From: Faecalibacterium sp. UBA1819
Lineage (GTDB): Bacteria; Bacillota; Clostridia; Oscillospirales; Ruminococcaceae
Assembly (NCBI GenBank): GCA_002315015.1
Contig: DCEX01000014.1
Location: 1-19,518 of the forward strand
Reading direction: 5' to 3'
DNA length: 19,518 bases
Shown piece after piece: positions 13,699-19,444 of the stretch; the first letter of the stretch is position 1, and each line of letters opens with the position of its first letter. Under the pieces are notes generated by a model. That model made no database searches, was not told where the DNA came from, and was given only the letters and a program-made list of their open reading frames with translations. The position numbers and the translations under genes were made by a program.

Positions 13699-14355
13699 TT
13701 AAAATCGGTATAGCTTCTTGGCGTATTGGCCGATTGCCGTTGTCGATATCTTGATACCCTGCATCTCCAGAAAATTCCTGATTTCCCGGTACGTATACCG
13801 TTCGCTCTCGATCATGTCCTCCACCTTGCCGCGCAGTGCCGGTTCAAGGCGGGATATGATGCTCACGGACTTCCGTTTTCGGCTCAGGCGCGGCAGGTCG
13901 GAAAGAATCATGTATTCATCCTCCGGTGATTCCTGAAGCAGTGGCGCAAGCTGTCTCACGAGTTCCCCGCAAATCGCCGTTGCCGTCTGTGTAATGATTG
14001 TCTGCACTGTCTCCATATCCAGCGCCTGTCCGCTCCGGTATCCGCCCGTTCTTCGGATCGTCGGCAACACTTCGTCAAATACCCACCGCTCAAATTGCTC
14101 CGCGCTCGGCAGGTTGCTTCGCACAATTAGGCGGTACACGTCGCCTTCCGGGATGAAAGTCATCTCTTGAAAACCGCTGTCGGTGGGGGTGGAACGTTTC
14201 GTTCCTCCCCTAGTGTGGTCGCGGACAGCCTTGCGCGGATTGCTATATCCCAGCGCCCTTGCAATGTCTGTCCCACAGAAAAGCACCCTCCCGTCCTCCC
14301 GGATGGTGCGCACCCGCCCGAAGTCTTCGTTTGTGAATACCTGTAACTGCTCCAT
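13699..14355 (-). CDS. Bro-N antirepressor-like protein with a gp27/DUF3486-type C-terminal domain
   Basis: 218 aa. The N-terminal ~100 residues are a Bro-N domain (PF02498): VFTNEDFGRVRTI, GRVLFCGTDIARALGYSNPR, then FIPEGDVYRLIVRS and FERWVFDEVLPTIRRTGGY. Bro-N proteins are DNA-binding and include phage antirepressors. The linker includes a helix (VQTIITQTATAICGELVRQL). The last ~55 residues (SIISRLEPALRGKVEDMI, YTYREIRNFLEMQGIKIS, TTAIGQYAKKL) match the N-terminal domain of this phage's DUF3486 protein almost position by position. ATG at 14355 has AAAGGAG 6 nt upstream, preferred to 14388. It is second in the early operon, a fitting place for a repressor antagonist. The fusion is not one I know from described families. 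Confidence 0.83.
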   Translation of the reverse strand: MEQLQVFTNEDFGRVRTIREDGRVLFCGTDIARALGYSNPRKAVRDHTRGGTKRSTPTDSGFQEMTFIPEGDVYRLIVRSNLPSAEQFERWVFDEVLPTIRRTGGYRSGQALDMETVQTIITQTATAICGELVRQLAPLLQESPEDEYMILSDLPRLSRKRKSVSIISRLEPALRGKVEDMIESERYTYREIRNFLEMQGIKISTTAIGQYAKKLYRF

Positions 14356-14418
14356 TTTCTGCTCCTTTCCGTGTTTAATGCCCATCATTCAGGCAACACT
14401 TTACTTTGAAGTTCTTTA

Positions 14419-14640
14419 TTATTTTGTTTTTAATTTGGGTGCAAATATGTCCTCACTGCAACATCCAAGAGCATTTGCAATACGCGGGATTTCATCAGCA
14501 CGGATATTCCGTCGACCTGTGAGCATATTATTAAATTTCTGAGTACTATAACCAGCACGACTTGCCACAGCTTTTTGCAAAAAACCTTTTTCCTTAATGA
14601 TAGTTCGGATATTTGCTCTAATAATTTCATCCCATTCCAT
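14419..14640 (-). CDS. Cro/Ner-like XRE-family regulator
   Basis: 73 aa. One helix-turn-helix (LQKAVASRAGYSTQKFNNML, then TGRRNIRADEIPRIANALG) fills most of the protein, the XRE fold typical of Cro. It is the first gene of the early operon, divergent from the repressor, so it takes the position of Mu Ner, which turns down early and repressor promoters. The ATG at 14640 has GGAGG 8 nt upstream; GTG at 14649 is possible but overlaps the ribosome binding site. It probably binds the same operators at 14658-14732 (inference). Confidence 0.85.
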   Translation of the reverse strand: MEWDEIIRANIRTIIKEKGFLQKAVASRAGYSTQKFNNMLTGRRNIRADEIPRIANALGCCSEDIFAPKLKTK

Positions 14641-14657
14641 ACTTTTCACCTCCGTGT

Positions 14658-14732
14658 ACAGAAATACTGGTCACATCAAGAGAATAGCACAGATATACTG
14701 TATAGTCAATAGTAAATTTTCAGTTTTCCTGT
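14658..14732. promoter_or_regulatory. Three operators with consensus ACAG-N5-CTGT, spaced 31 bp
   Basis: ACAG-AAATA-CTGG at 14658-14670, ACAG-ATATA-CTGT at 14689-14701, and TCAG-TTTTC-CTGT at 14720-14732. Start-to-start distances are exactly 31 and 31 bp, about three helical turns, so all three lie on one DNA face. The middle one fills the spacer of the early promoter. They are the likely targets of the LexA-like repressor and the Cro/Ner protein. Confidence 0.75.
14681..14709 (-). promoter_or_regulatory. Early promoter (Pe) for the minus-strand operon
   Basis: TTGACT (-35, complement of 14704-14709), 17-bp spacer, TATTCT (-10, complement of 14681-14686). This near-consensus sigma-A promoter is covered by the middle operator, so a bound repressor would block polymerase. 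Confidence 0.85.
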
Positions 14733-14741
14733 ACTTTTATA

Positions 14742-14770
14742 TTGTGATTTATGGAATAACCAAGTAAAAT
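14742..14770 (+). promoter_or_regulatory. Candidate repressor promoter
   Basis: TTGTGA (14742-14747), 17-bp spacer, TAAAAT (14765-14770), about 30 nt before the repressor ATG. It is weaker than the early promoter and lies next to the third operator (14720-14732), which would sit near -55 where a bound protein could activate or repress. Confidence 0.5.
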
Positions 14771-14800
14771 ATAAAGAGTTAAGAAAGGAGCGTTTTTATT

Positions 14801-15547
14801 ATGAGCTTTGCATCCCGGTTAAAAGAACAACGGTTGAGAATGAATTTTACACAAGCAGAACTTGCAAATATACTGGGTGTGACAAAGAGTGCAATCGGGA
14901 ACTACGAAACGGGACTAAATTCGCCTAAAGCAGAAATCTTATTCAAGGTATTTGAGGTCTTAAAATGTGATGCCAATTATCTATTTCAGGATGAAATGGC
15001 GGATATGCACGAAGAAACAGCCTCTCCCGAAGAAATGAATAATTTAGTAAAAAGGTATCGTCGCCTAGATACTTTATCTCAAAAGTTGGTTCTTTCTGTA
15101 ATTGACATAGAATTGGAGCGCTGTAATTCTATTTCGTCACGCGTATTAGGGGGATCTAATAAAAAAGTAAACAACTCATATACAGTATCTTTCCGTATCT
15201 CAGATCAGCCCGCCAGTGCCGGCACGGGTGTCTACCTCGGGCCAGACGGTTTTACAGAACACATGGTAAATGCAGAAGCGGTCAATGGCGCCGATTTTGG
15301 CGTACCCGTATCTGGCGACTCCATGGAGCCTTTGTATAAAGACGGTGACATCATTCTTGTTTCCATGTCCAGCCCTGTCCGGATGGGCGATATTGCACTT
15401 GTAACCATGGACGGCTGCGGCTACGTCAAGAAGCTGGGGAAGGGGGTACTCATTTCTGTCAACCATCACTATGATCCCATCCCCGTGACAGAGGATATCC
15501 GCATCAACGGCAAAGTAATTGGAGTTCTTCCGGCACAAACCGAATGA
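14801..15547 (+). CDS. Phage repressor: XRE HTH plus LexA-like S24 autoprotease
   Basis: 248 aa. Residues 5-60 form an XRE HTH domain (FTQAELANILGVTKSAIGNY). The C-terminus is an S24 peptidase with the cleavage dipeptide A140-G141 (in QPASAGTG), catalytic Ser174 (PVSGDSMEP) and Lys210 (CGYVKK). The 34-residue distance from cleavage site to Ser matches LexA's 35. It should hold the lysogenic state by binding the operators in front of the early promoter, and cleave itself when RecA filaments form, so induction is probably SOS-linked. This differs from Mu c, which is removed by ClpXP. The start has AAAGGAG 10 nt upstream. A terminator follows at 15686. Confidence 0.93.
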   Translation: MSFASRLKEQRLRMNFTQAELANILGVTKSAIGNYETGLNSPKAEILFKVFEVLKCDANYLFQDEMADMHEETASPEEMNNLVKRYRRLDTLSQKLVLSVIDIELERCNSISSRVLGGSNKKVNNSYTVSFRISDQPASAGTGVYLGPDGFTEHMVNAEAVNGADFGVPVSGDSMEPLYKDGDIILVSMSSPVRMGDIALVTMDGCGYVKKLGKGVLISVNHHYDPIPVTEDIRINGKVIGVLPAQTE

Positions 15548-15574
15548 AACAAAAGTCTATAAATCCATCATATT

Positions 15575-15680
15575 TTAATGCGCAATTTACACAATATTAG
15601 TGTAATCTGATATTTCGATAAACCCGCTATTTTCCTTAATGCGCAATGATTCTTTTAATACGCAAAGTTTTGCGCATTAA
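15575..15680. repeat. Four copies of TTAATGCGCAA
   Basis: Direct copies at 15575-15585, 15636-15646 and 15655-15665 (the last TTAATACGCAA), plus an inverted copy at 15670-15680. The last two form a hairpin with one mismatch and a 4-nt loop. They lie just downstream of the repressor stop and before its terminator. They may be protein-binding sites; the protein is not identifiable. Confidence 0.7.
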
Positions 15681-15685
15681 AAATG

Positions 15686-15746
15686 AAAAACGCCTGCAAA
15701 AAATCAAGAGATTTTCTCTCTCAATCATGCAGGCGTTTTTTGTTTT
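15686..15746 (+). terminator. Intrinsic terminator of the repressor gene
   Basis: Stem AAAAACGCCTGCA/TGCAGGCGTTTTT (15686-15698 with 15728-15740) around a 29-nt loop, followed by TG and TTTT on the plus strand. It ends the repressor transcript before the phage end. Confidence 0.85.
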
Positions 15747-15863
15747 GCAAAACAGCTTGCAAAGCTTTGCAAAACCCTGAAAATGGCTTTGTAGCGCGGT
15801 TTTTCGGATTTTTCAAAAATCACTTTGCAATGCTCAAACAATACTTTTGCAACGATATTGCAA
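15745..15863. repeat. Cluster of six palindromic TTGCAA hexamers
   Basis: Starts at 15745, 15757, 15767, 15825, 15847 and 15858, several with flanking T and A giving TTTGCAAA. Six copies in 119 bp is far above chance for a 6-mer. The same hexamer occurs four times in the 4424-4643 gap. Function unknown. Confidence 0.6.
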
Positions 15864-16022
15864 CGCTTTATCCTTCCCCTCTGAAATCTCTCCCAAAACA
15901 CAAAAAAGCGGCCATTTTCAGCCGCTTTTCTCATTTTAACAAATCATCTAAAATGCACCGTTTTCCCGCAATTCTCTACATCTCAACACCTAAAAAACGG
16001 CTTTGTAGCGCGATTTTTCGGA
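15785..16022. repeat. 24-bp direct repeat pair, candidate transposase end-binding sites
   Basis: Copies at 15785-15808 and 15999-16022 share 23 of 24 bases; each contains GGCTTTGTAGCGCG and TTTTTCGGA. They lie 60 and 274 bp inside the proposed phage end. Read inward they carry CGAAAAA, the core also found in Mu transposase sites. The rest does not match the Mu consensus, so the assignment is tentative. Confidence 0.5.
15904..15929. terminator. Bidirectional terminator inside the phage end
   Basis: Stem AAAAGCGGC/GCCGCTTTT (9 bp) with loop CATTTTCA, T-rich on both strands (TTTTC on plus, TTTTTTG on minus). It should block transcription entering the phage from the truncated host bglG gene as well as read-out from the repressor. 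Confidence 0.8.
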
Positions 16023-16072
16023 AAATAAAGCTTTTTAAAGTCTCTGAACTCTTGTTTTCTCATTCTACCTGA

Positions 16073-16086
16073 CTAATTACACGGGT
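16073..16086. other. Predicted phage-host junction
   Basis: Plus strand ...CTAATTACA (phage, to 16081) followed by CGGGT (16082-16086, host). Read inward the phage begins 5'-TGTAATTAG, a TG terminus as in Mu. The host bglG frame is intact through AAC CCG (Asn-Pro), where family members read NPLLxEI. If transposition duplicated 5 bp, CGGGT should also precede the far end of the prophage. Confidence 0.65.
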
Positions 16087-16432
16087 TTTGAAACACCTCC
16101 CCATTGCGCAGCCGTTCCAAAGCAAAACACAAATGGTCTGTCAGCGTTAAATAGATGCTGGCGCAGAGCCGCCTGCCCAGCTCCTCGGAAGCGTAGTCCA
16201 CAATTTTACTGCACAGCTCAATCTGCTGGGGGTCTAAACGGGAAAACAATTCGCTCAAGCGGCGCTGTTCTTCACTGGTTTCCATGCGAAAAATCTTTTC
16301 CGCCTGTGCTTCGTCCAGCTCTGCGCCTGCCCGCAGCATAAAGCCCAGCCCTCGCCCCATAGCAATTGCCTCGCGCCCGGCATCGTCTACACAGCATACC
16401 ACGTTGTTATTGATTGTTTTTGTCACTCTCAT
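16082..16432 (-). pseudogene. bglG/licT-family transcription antiterminator, cut by the prophage
   Basis: The 117 host-encoded residues start MRVTKTINNNVVCCVDDAGR and continue AIAMGRGLGFMLRAGAELDE and AEKIF. This is a complete CAT RNA-binding domain (about 1-56). The start of PRD1 follows (LSELFSRLDPQQIELCSKIV, then LTDHLCFALERLRNGEVFQNP). The phage adds Cys-Asn-stop, ending the frame at 16073. Full-length family members have about 280 residues with two PRDs. Known of the family: the protein binds a RAT hairpin in its own leader and prevents termination when PTS phosphorylation allows. CAT domains without PRDs are constitutively active in LicT and SacY, so this remnant may still act. The ATG at 16432 has GAGGAG 8 nt upstream. 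The rest of the gene should lie beyond the prophage's other end. Confidence 0.9.
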
Positions 16433-16473
16433 TATGTATGCTCCTCAAAGACAATTCTTGCCGGAAACTAAAA

Positions 16474-16548
16474 AAGACCACACCCAAAGCAGCTGTGATA
16501 CAGCCGAACGCTCAAGGTATGGTCTTGCCTGCCGTACAGTAACAACCC
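16474..16548 (-). promoter_or_regulatory. RAT antiterminator overlapping an intrinsic terminator (bgl/sac-type leader)
   Basis: On the minus strand, 16548-16521 reads GGGTTGTTACTG, TACG, GCAGGCAAGACC. This is the RAT pattern recognised by SacY/LicT/BglG CAT domains (close to GGNTTGTTACTG...GCAGGCAAGACC). Its last bases are the start of a terminator: stem AAGACCATACC/GGTGTGGTCTT (11 bp, one wobble; 16516-16526 with 16474-16484), an inner GCTGT/ACAGC hairpin, and a T-run at 16470-16475. The two folds exclude each other, the classic attenuation switch. The antiterminator gene starts about 38 nt downstream. Confidence 0.93.
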
Positions 16549-16566
16549 ACTGTTTTGTCTATTTAC

Positions 16567-16595
16567 AGTGTAGCAATCTTTGTGTAAAATGTCAA
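16567..16595 (-). promoter_or_regulatory. Sigma-A promoter of the bglG-type operon
   Basis: TTGACA (-35, complement of 16590-16595), 17-bp spacer, TACACT (-10, complement of 16567-16572). Transcription would start near 16560 and reach the RAT site within about 12 nt. The 16600-16737 stretch upstream holds no gene and no strong hairpin; it is the cutC 3' flank. Confidence 0.85.
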
Positions 16596-16737
16596 TTAAA
16601 AAACCGCTTTCGCCTTATTTTTTAGACACTTCCATATAAAAAATGACAGAATTTTGTGCAAACTACAAAATTTTACGCACTTTATGTATATTTCATGTAT
16701 CCTTCACGGCTTATTTTCCCAAACTTAGGCCGGGCGG

Positions 16738-17478
16738 TTACAGCTGTGTCAAAACACGTTTTGCACGCGCCACCTCGGCGCTGTCCGCATATTCGCGCAA
16801 GTATTCATCCGCTACCGGCAAGCCCATGGGAATGCCTTCGGCGCGGTACTCCATCGGGCTTTCGGCGCGTTTTTTTGCCGAAAAGTGGAAGGTGCAAATG
16901 CCCGCTTTTGCCAGCTGCGGCATGTTGTCCGGGTTTACGCCGCTGCCCGCCATGATGGTCACGCGGCCCTTTGCCTGCTTGCAAAGGCGCTCCAAACACG
17001 CTTGCCCCTCAATGGCCTTGGCCGCTTGTCCCGACGTTAAAATGGTGTCAAATCCAATCGAAGCGGCCGCTTCCAAAGCGCGTTCGGCATCGGCACAAAC
17101 GTCAAAAGCGCGGTGCAAAGTCAGGCCCATCTCTCCTGCCGCGTCGGCACACCGGCGCAAAAATTCCTCGTCCAAATGGCCGTCAGGCATCAGCGCACCA
17201 ATGACAACGCCATCCACGCCCAGCTTGCGGCACTGCTCAATCTGCATCAGCTGCATTTCCTTTTCATAATCGGTAAAACAAAAATCGCCAAAGCGCGGAC
17301 GCAGCAAAACCCGCACCGGAATTTGCACTTCGCACTGAACCAAGCGAATCATCGCGGGGTCGGGCGAGGTTCCTCCGATTATCAAGTTGGCACACAGTTC
17401 CAAACGGTCGGCGCCGCCTTGGGCAGCATTTTTGGCAGATTCTACCGAATCCACACAAATTTCCAGTAAATGTTTCAT
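16738..17478 (-). CDS. cutC: CutC family protein
   Basis: 246 aa, full length for the CutC TIM-barrel family (PF03932). Family stretches: LEICVDSVESAKNAAQGGAD with RLELCANLIIGGTSPDP at the N-terminus, then VRVLLRPRFGDFCFTDYE, GVDGVVIGALMPDGHLDE, LTLHRAFDVCAD, and FDTILTSGQAAKAIEG with IMAGSGVN. The protein is cytoplasmic. It was first linked to copper homeostasis in E. coli, a role since questioned, and its reaction is not established. The ATG at 17478 has GGAGG 6 nt upstream and is preferred over 17526. It lies 64 bp after the Crp/Fnr-family gene and is probably cotranscribed with it. Confidence 0.93.
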   Translation of the reverse strand: MKHLLEICVDSVESAKNAAQGGADRLELCANLIIGGTSPDPAMIRLVQCEVQIPVRVLLRPRFGDFCFTDYEKEMQLMQIEQCRKLGVDGVVIGALMPDGHLDEEFLRRCADAAGEMGLTLHRAFDVCADAERALEAAASIGFDTILTSGQAAKAIEGQACLERLCKQAKGRVTIMAGSGVNPDNMPQLAKAGICTFHFSAKKRAESPMEYRAEGIPMGLPVADEYLREYADSAEVARAKRVLTQL

Positions 17479-17542
17479 CTTACTTCCTCCTTTTACGGCA
17501 ATACCGATATCCTCAGCGGCGCACACACCGCATTTTCCCTGC

Positions 17543-18217
17543 TTAAAAATCTTCCATGGAATGTTCCGTTAAACGAAAATGGTTTTTGTGGAATTCTACC
17601 AGCCCTTCAGCTTTCATCCGGCTCAGCTCGGCAGACATCGCGCTGCGGTCCACGGCCAAATAGTCGGCCAGCTCTTGGCGGTTGTAAGGAATATCAAATT
17701 CCTCTGATTGCTCCTTTTGCGAAATTGACCATAAATAAGCCAACAGCTTTTCGCGCGTTGTTTTTTGCCCCATGTGCTGTACCTTTCGCGTCAAATTGAG
17801 GTTATGCTTTGCCAAAATGGTCATCAAGTTGCGAATCAGGCGCGTGTGAAACCCACAAGCGCAGGTGCACACCGAAAGGGCGTGATCCAAGTCCAAAAAC
17901 AAAACCTGGGAGTCGGTTGCAGAAACAATGCTGACTTCCAAAGGCTCTTTTTGCAAGCAGGCATAGGACTCTCCAAACAGCTGGCCTTGTTCCATGCTGG
18001 AAAAAATCAGCCGGTTTCCCCAATAATCCTCTTTTACCACCTGCACCTTGCCGCTTATGACCAATCCGATTTGGTGCAGCACAGCACCCGCGTGAAAAAT
18101 AAAATCGCCTTTTCCGTATGATTTGACACGCCCTCCCAGACAATGCAGCAAGCGCTCGATTTCCTCGGGGGTAATTCCTGCAAACAGCGGGCTTTTTTGC
18201 AGCAATGCACTGTCCAC
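17543..18217 (-). CDS. Crp/Fnr-family transcription regulator
   Basis: 224 aa from GTG at 18217. An N-terminal cyclic-nucleotide-binding-type beta barrel (SPLFAGITPEEIERLL, YGKGDFIFHAGAVLHQIG, GQLFGESYACL) precedes a long dimer helix and a C-terminal winged helix (IPYNRQELADYLAVDRSAMS, ELSRMKAEGLVEF). A CTCACGFH cluster before the dimer helix is typical of this clostridial subgroup and might bind a metal, Fe-S cluster or heme, but no cAMP-binding motif is evident. It may sense redox or nitrosative stress (inference from the hemerythrin neighbour). GTG at 18217 has AAAGGAG 10 nt upstream. The frame is open to 18256, but that part is leader including the palindrome. Confidence 0.88.
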   Translation of the reverse strand: MDSALLQKSPLFAGITPEEIERLLHCLGGRVKSYGKGDFIFHAGAVLHQIGLVISGKVQVVKEDYWGNRLIFSSMEQGQLFGESYACLQKEPLEVSIVSATDSQVLFLDLDHALSVCTCACGFHTRLIRNLMTILAKHNLNLTRKVQHMGQKTTREKLLAYLWSISQKEQSEEFDIPYNRQELADYLAVDRSAMSAELSRMKAEGLVEFHKNHFRLTEHSMEDF

Positions 18218-18236
18218 TGCTAAGACGCTCCTTTCC

Positions 18237-18250
18237 GTTGTATATACAAC
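18237..18250. promoter_or_regulatory. Perfect 14-bp palindrome, probable Crp/Fnr-family operator
   Basis: GTTGTATATACAAC, centre 18243.5. The half-site TTGTA resembles Fnr-type TTGAT. A plus-strand -10 (TATAAT, 18273-18278) predicts a start near 18285, which puts the palindrome at about -41.5, the class II activator position. On the minus strand it lies in the regulator's own leader, so binding could repress its own gene. Confidence 0.75.
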
Positions 18251-18265
18251 ATACAATTTGCTTTG

Positions 18266-18294
18266 ATTTTAGTATAATTACGGCGAAAAGTCAA
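18266..18294 (-). promoter_or_regulatory. Promoter of the Crp/Fnr-family gene
   Basis: TTGACT (-35, complement of 18289-18294), 17-bp spacer, TAAAAT (-10, complement of 18266-18271). The start near 18259 lies just before the palindrome at 18237-18250. Confidence 0.7.
18273..18278 (+). promoter_or_regulatory. -10 element of the divergent hemerythrin operon
   Basis: TATAAT with no convincing -35 hexamer at the right distance (18250-18255 reads CATACA), as expected of an activator-dependent promoter. It overlaps the divergent minus-strand promoter. Confidence 0.6.
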
Positions 18295-18334
18295 TCAAAG
18301 AAAGTCATATTTTACATTTGGGGAGGACTGCTTT

Positions 18335-18898
18335 ATGAGCTTAGTATTAGGCCCAATTCATTATAAAATGTACGGCAAAGTGCAGCACACTGCATCCGTT
18401 GCCAAAGCTTTGGCGCAGAAATTCGGCTGTGAAGAAGTGTGGCAGCAAGCCGAAAAGGAGTATCCGCTTGCGCAGGGCGCTTTGGAAGACATCTTAGACC
18501 TTGGCAATATTCATGGCTCACTGAGCACCTTGGTCAACAATGCACAAGCTCAGCTTGGCGCAGTGCTGAACTGCTTGAATGAACACGCACAGGAAGCCGT
18601 ACAGTATGCCGCAGCGCTCGGCAGTGAGCAAGCGAAAGCCGCACCGCACGCTGACGACATCACGGCGCTTTGGCAGCAGCTGGAACGTTATTGGCTGGAT
18701 GGAATGCCCTGTGACGGCGGATGTGTGGTGCGCACAGAGGGCGACACGCTTTTGATTACGCTGGACAGCCGAATGCACCCGCAAGCTCCGCTTTATTTAC
18801 CGCTGAGAAGCGCTTGGCAGGCCGCTTACTGCGCCGAAAAAGGCTTTGTGCAAAACCGTCCCGGTGAAACACAGTTTGAAATTAGAAAGGAGTCCTAA
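18335..18898 (+). CDS. Unknown protein in the hemerythrin operon
   Basis: 187 aa, no family recognised. It begins MSLVLGPIHYKMYGKVQHTA, has a helical middle (LSTLVNNAQAQLGAVLNCLN) and a C-terminal part with PCDGGCVVRTEGDTLLITLD, suggesting a four-helix region followed by a small beta segment. Met, His and Cys are scattered (HYKMYGK, a CDGGC pair at about 125-130), so metal binding is possible but not shown. The ATG at 18335 has GGGGAGG 8 nt upstream. It is the first gene downstream of the activator-type promoter and is followed 2 nt after its stop by the hemerythrin gene, so the two probably work together. Confidence 0.8.
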   Translation: MSLVLGPIHYKMYGKVQHTASVAKALAQKFGCEEVWQQAEKEYPLAQGALEDILDLGNIHGSLSTLVNNAQAQLGAVLNCLNEHAQEAVQYAAALGSEQAKAAPHADDITALWQQLERYWLDGMPCDGGCVVRTEGDTLLITLDSRMHPQAPLYLPLRSAWQAAYCAEKGFVQNRPGETQFEIRKES

Positions 18899-18900
18899 CC

Positions 18901-19398
18901 ATGACTTTGATGGAAACCTTGTATGATGAGCACGAGAAAATTGCCGCATTTATCGAAACGCTTCAGCAAAAATGTGTTGCGCTGATGGAACACGGCACCT
19001 TTGACGCACAGGAATTTTATGACGCTATCCGCCACATCCGGGAGTACGCCGACAAGGAGCATCATCAAAAAGAGGAGCGCTTGCTGTTTCGCGCGATGGT
19101 GAAGGAGCTTGGCCCGGCGGCAGAAAATTTGGTGCAGCACGGAATGCTGGTGGAGCATGATATGGCGCGCTTAACAGTTAGCGAATTGGAAAAGGCAGTA
19201 CAAGCGTATGAGGAAACCAAAAGCGCCGATGCAAAGCTTGACGTTTTGGCACACACGATGGAGTATGTGTATCTTCTGCGCCGTCATATCGCAAAGGAAA
19301 ACGGAGCGGTATATCCGTTTGCCGAGCGTCATTTGAAGCCGGAGACCATGCAGAAGCTGGAAGAAGATTTCAAAGCAGGGCGCAGCTTTGAGGGCTGA
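18901..19398 (+). CDS. Hemerythrin HHE-domain protein
   Basis: 165 aa four-helix hemerythrin-like protein (PF01814). Expected iron ligands are visible: His11 (YDEHEK), His54/His55 with Glu58 (EHHQKE), His80 and His86 (QHGMLVEHD), and His129 with Glu133 (RHIAKE). Such proteins bind a non-heme di-iron centre and handle O2, NO or iron. In anaerobes they are usually tied to oxygen or nitrosative stress. The ATG at 18901 has AAAGGAG 8 nt upstream. It is second in a two-gene operon divergent from a Crp/Fnr-family regulator, which is its likely activator. Confidence 0.92.
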   Translation: MTLMETLYDEHEKIAAFIETLQQKCVALMEHGTFDAQEFYDAIRHIREYADKEHHQKEERLLFRAMVKELGPAAENLVQHGMLVEHDMARLTVSELEKAVQAYEETKSADAKLDVLAHTMEYVYLLRRHIAKENGAVYPFAERHLKPETMQKLEEDFKAGRSFEG

Positions 19399-19415
19399 CG
19401 CACGAACACGAAAAG

Positions 19416-19444
19416 AGGCACATGACCGCAAGGGTCGTGTGCCT
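19416..19444. terminator. Hairpin terminator after the hemerythrin operon
   Basis: Stem AGGCACATGACC/GGTCGTGTGCCT (12 bp, one wobble) with loop GCAAG. The plus strand lacks a clear T-run after it; on the minus strand CTCTTTTC follows. It probably acts in both directions or mainly for a minus-strand gene outside the window. The last 74 bases hold no gene. Confidence 0.6.

Larger units (their letters stand above)
1..16081 (-). mobile_element. Mu-like transposable prophage (partial, inverted; left end at about 16081)
   Basis: Gene order from 16081 inward matches Mu's left half: repressor, Ner/Cro, MuA, MuB, Gam, GemA, Mor, gp25-, gp26- and gp27-like genes, then packaging and head genes. The prophage runs off the left edge of the window, so its tail genes and right end are not seen. 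The end is placed at 16081 because the host bglG reading frame stays homologous up to 16082, and the phage DNA then starts with 5'-TGTAATTAG read inward, the TG terminus expected of Mu-type elements. The head genes (PBSX-type TerL, SPP1-type portal, Phage_min_cap2) are not Mu-type, so the phage is mosaic. Known of the family: replicative transposition with a 5-bp target duplication; inferred here. Confidence 0.9.
15548..16081. other. Phage left-end region: no gene, repeats and terminators
   Basis: About 530 bp between the repressor stop and the phage end. The one open frame (15683-16072) has no ribosome binding site and translates through two hairpins and a 24-bp repeat, so it is not taken as a gene. 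The region holds the TTAATGCGCAA set, two terminators, six TTGCAA hexamers and a long repeat pair, each listed separately. In Mu the matching region carries transposase-binding end sites and regulatory sites. Confidence 0.7.

Noticed and set aside
15683..16072. 129-aa plus-strand ORF at the phage end
   Set aside because: No ribosome binding site, runs through two terminators and a 24-bp repeat, Lys/Phe-rich composition typical of AT-rich noncoding DNA.
16474..16548. Metabolite riboswitch in the leader upstream of the truncated gene
   Set aside because: The sequence matches a RAT antiterminator for BglG/LicT proteins, and the adjacent gene encodes such a protein.
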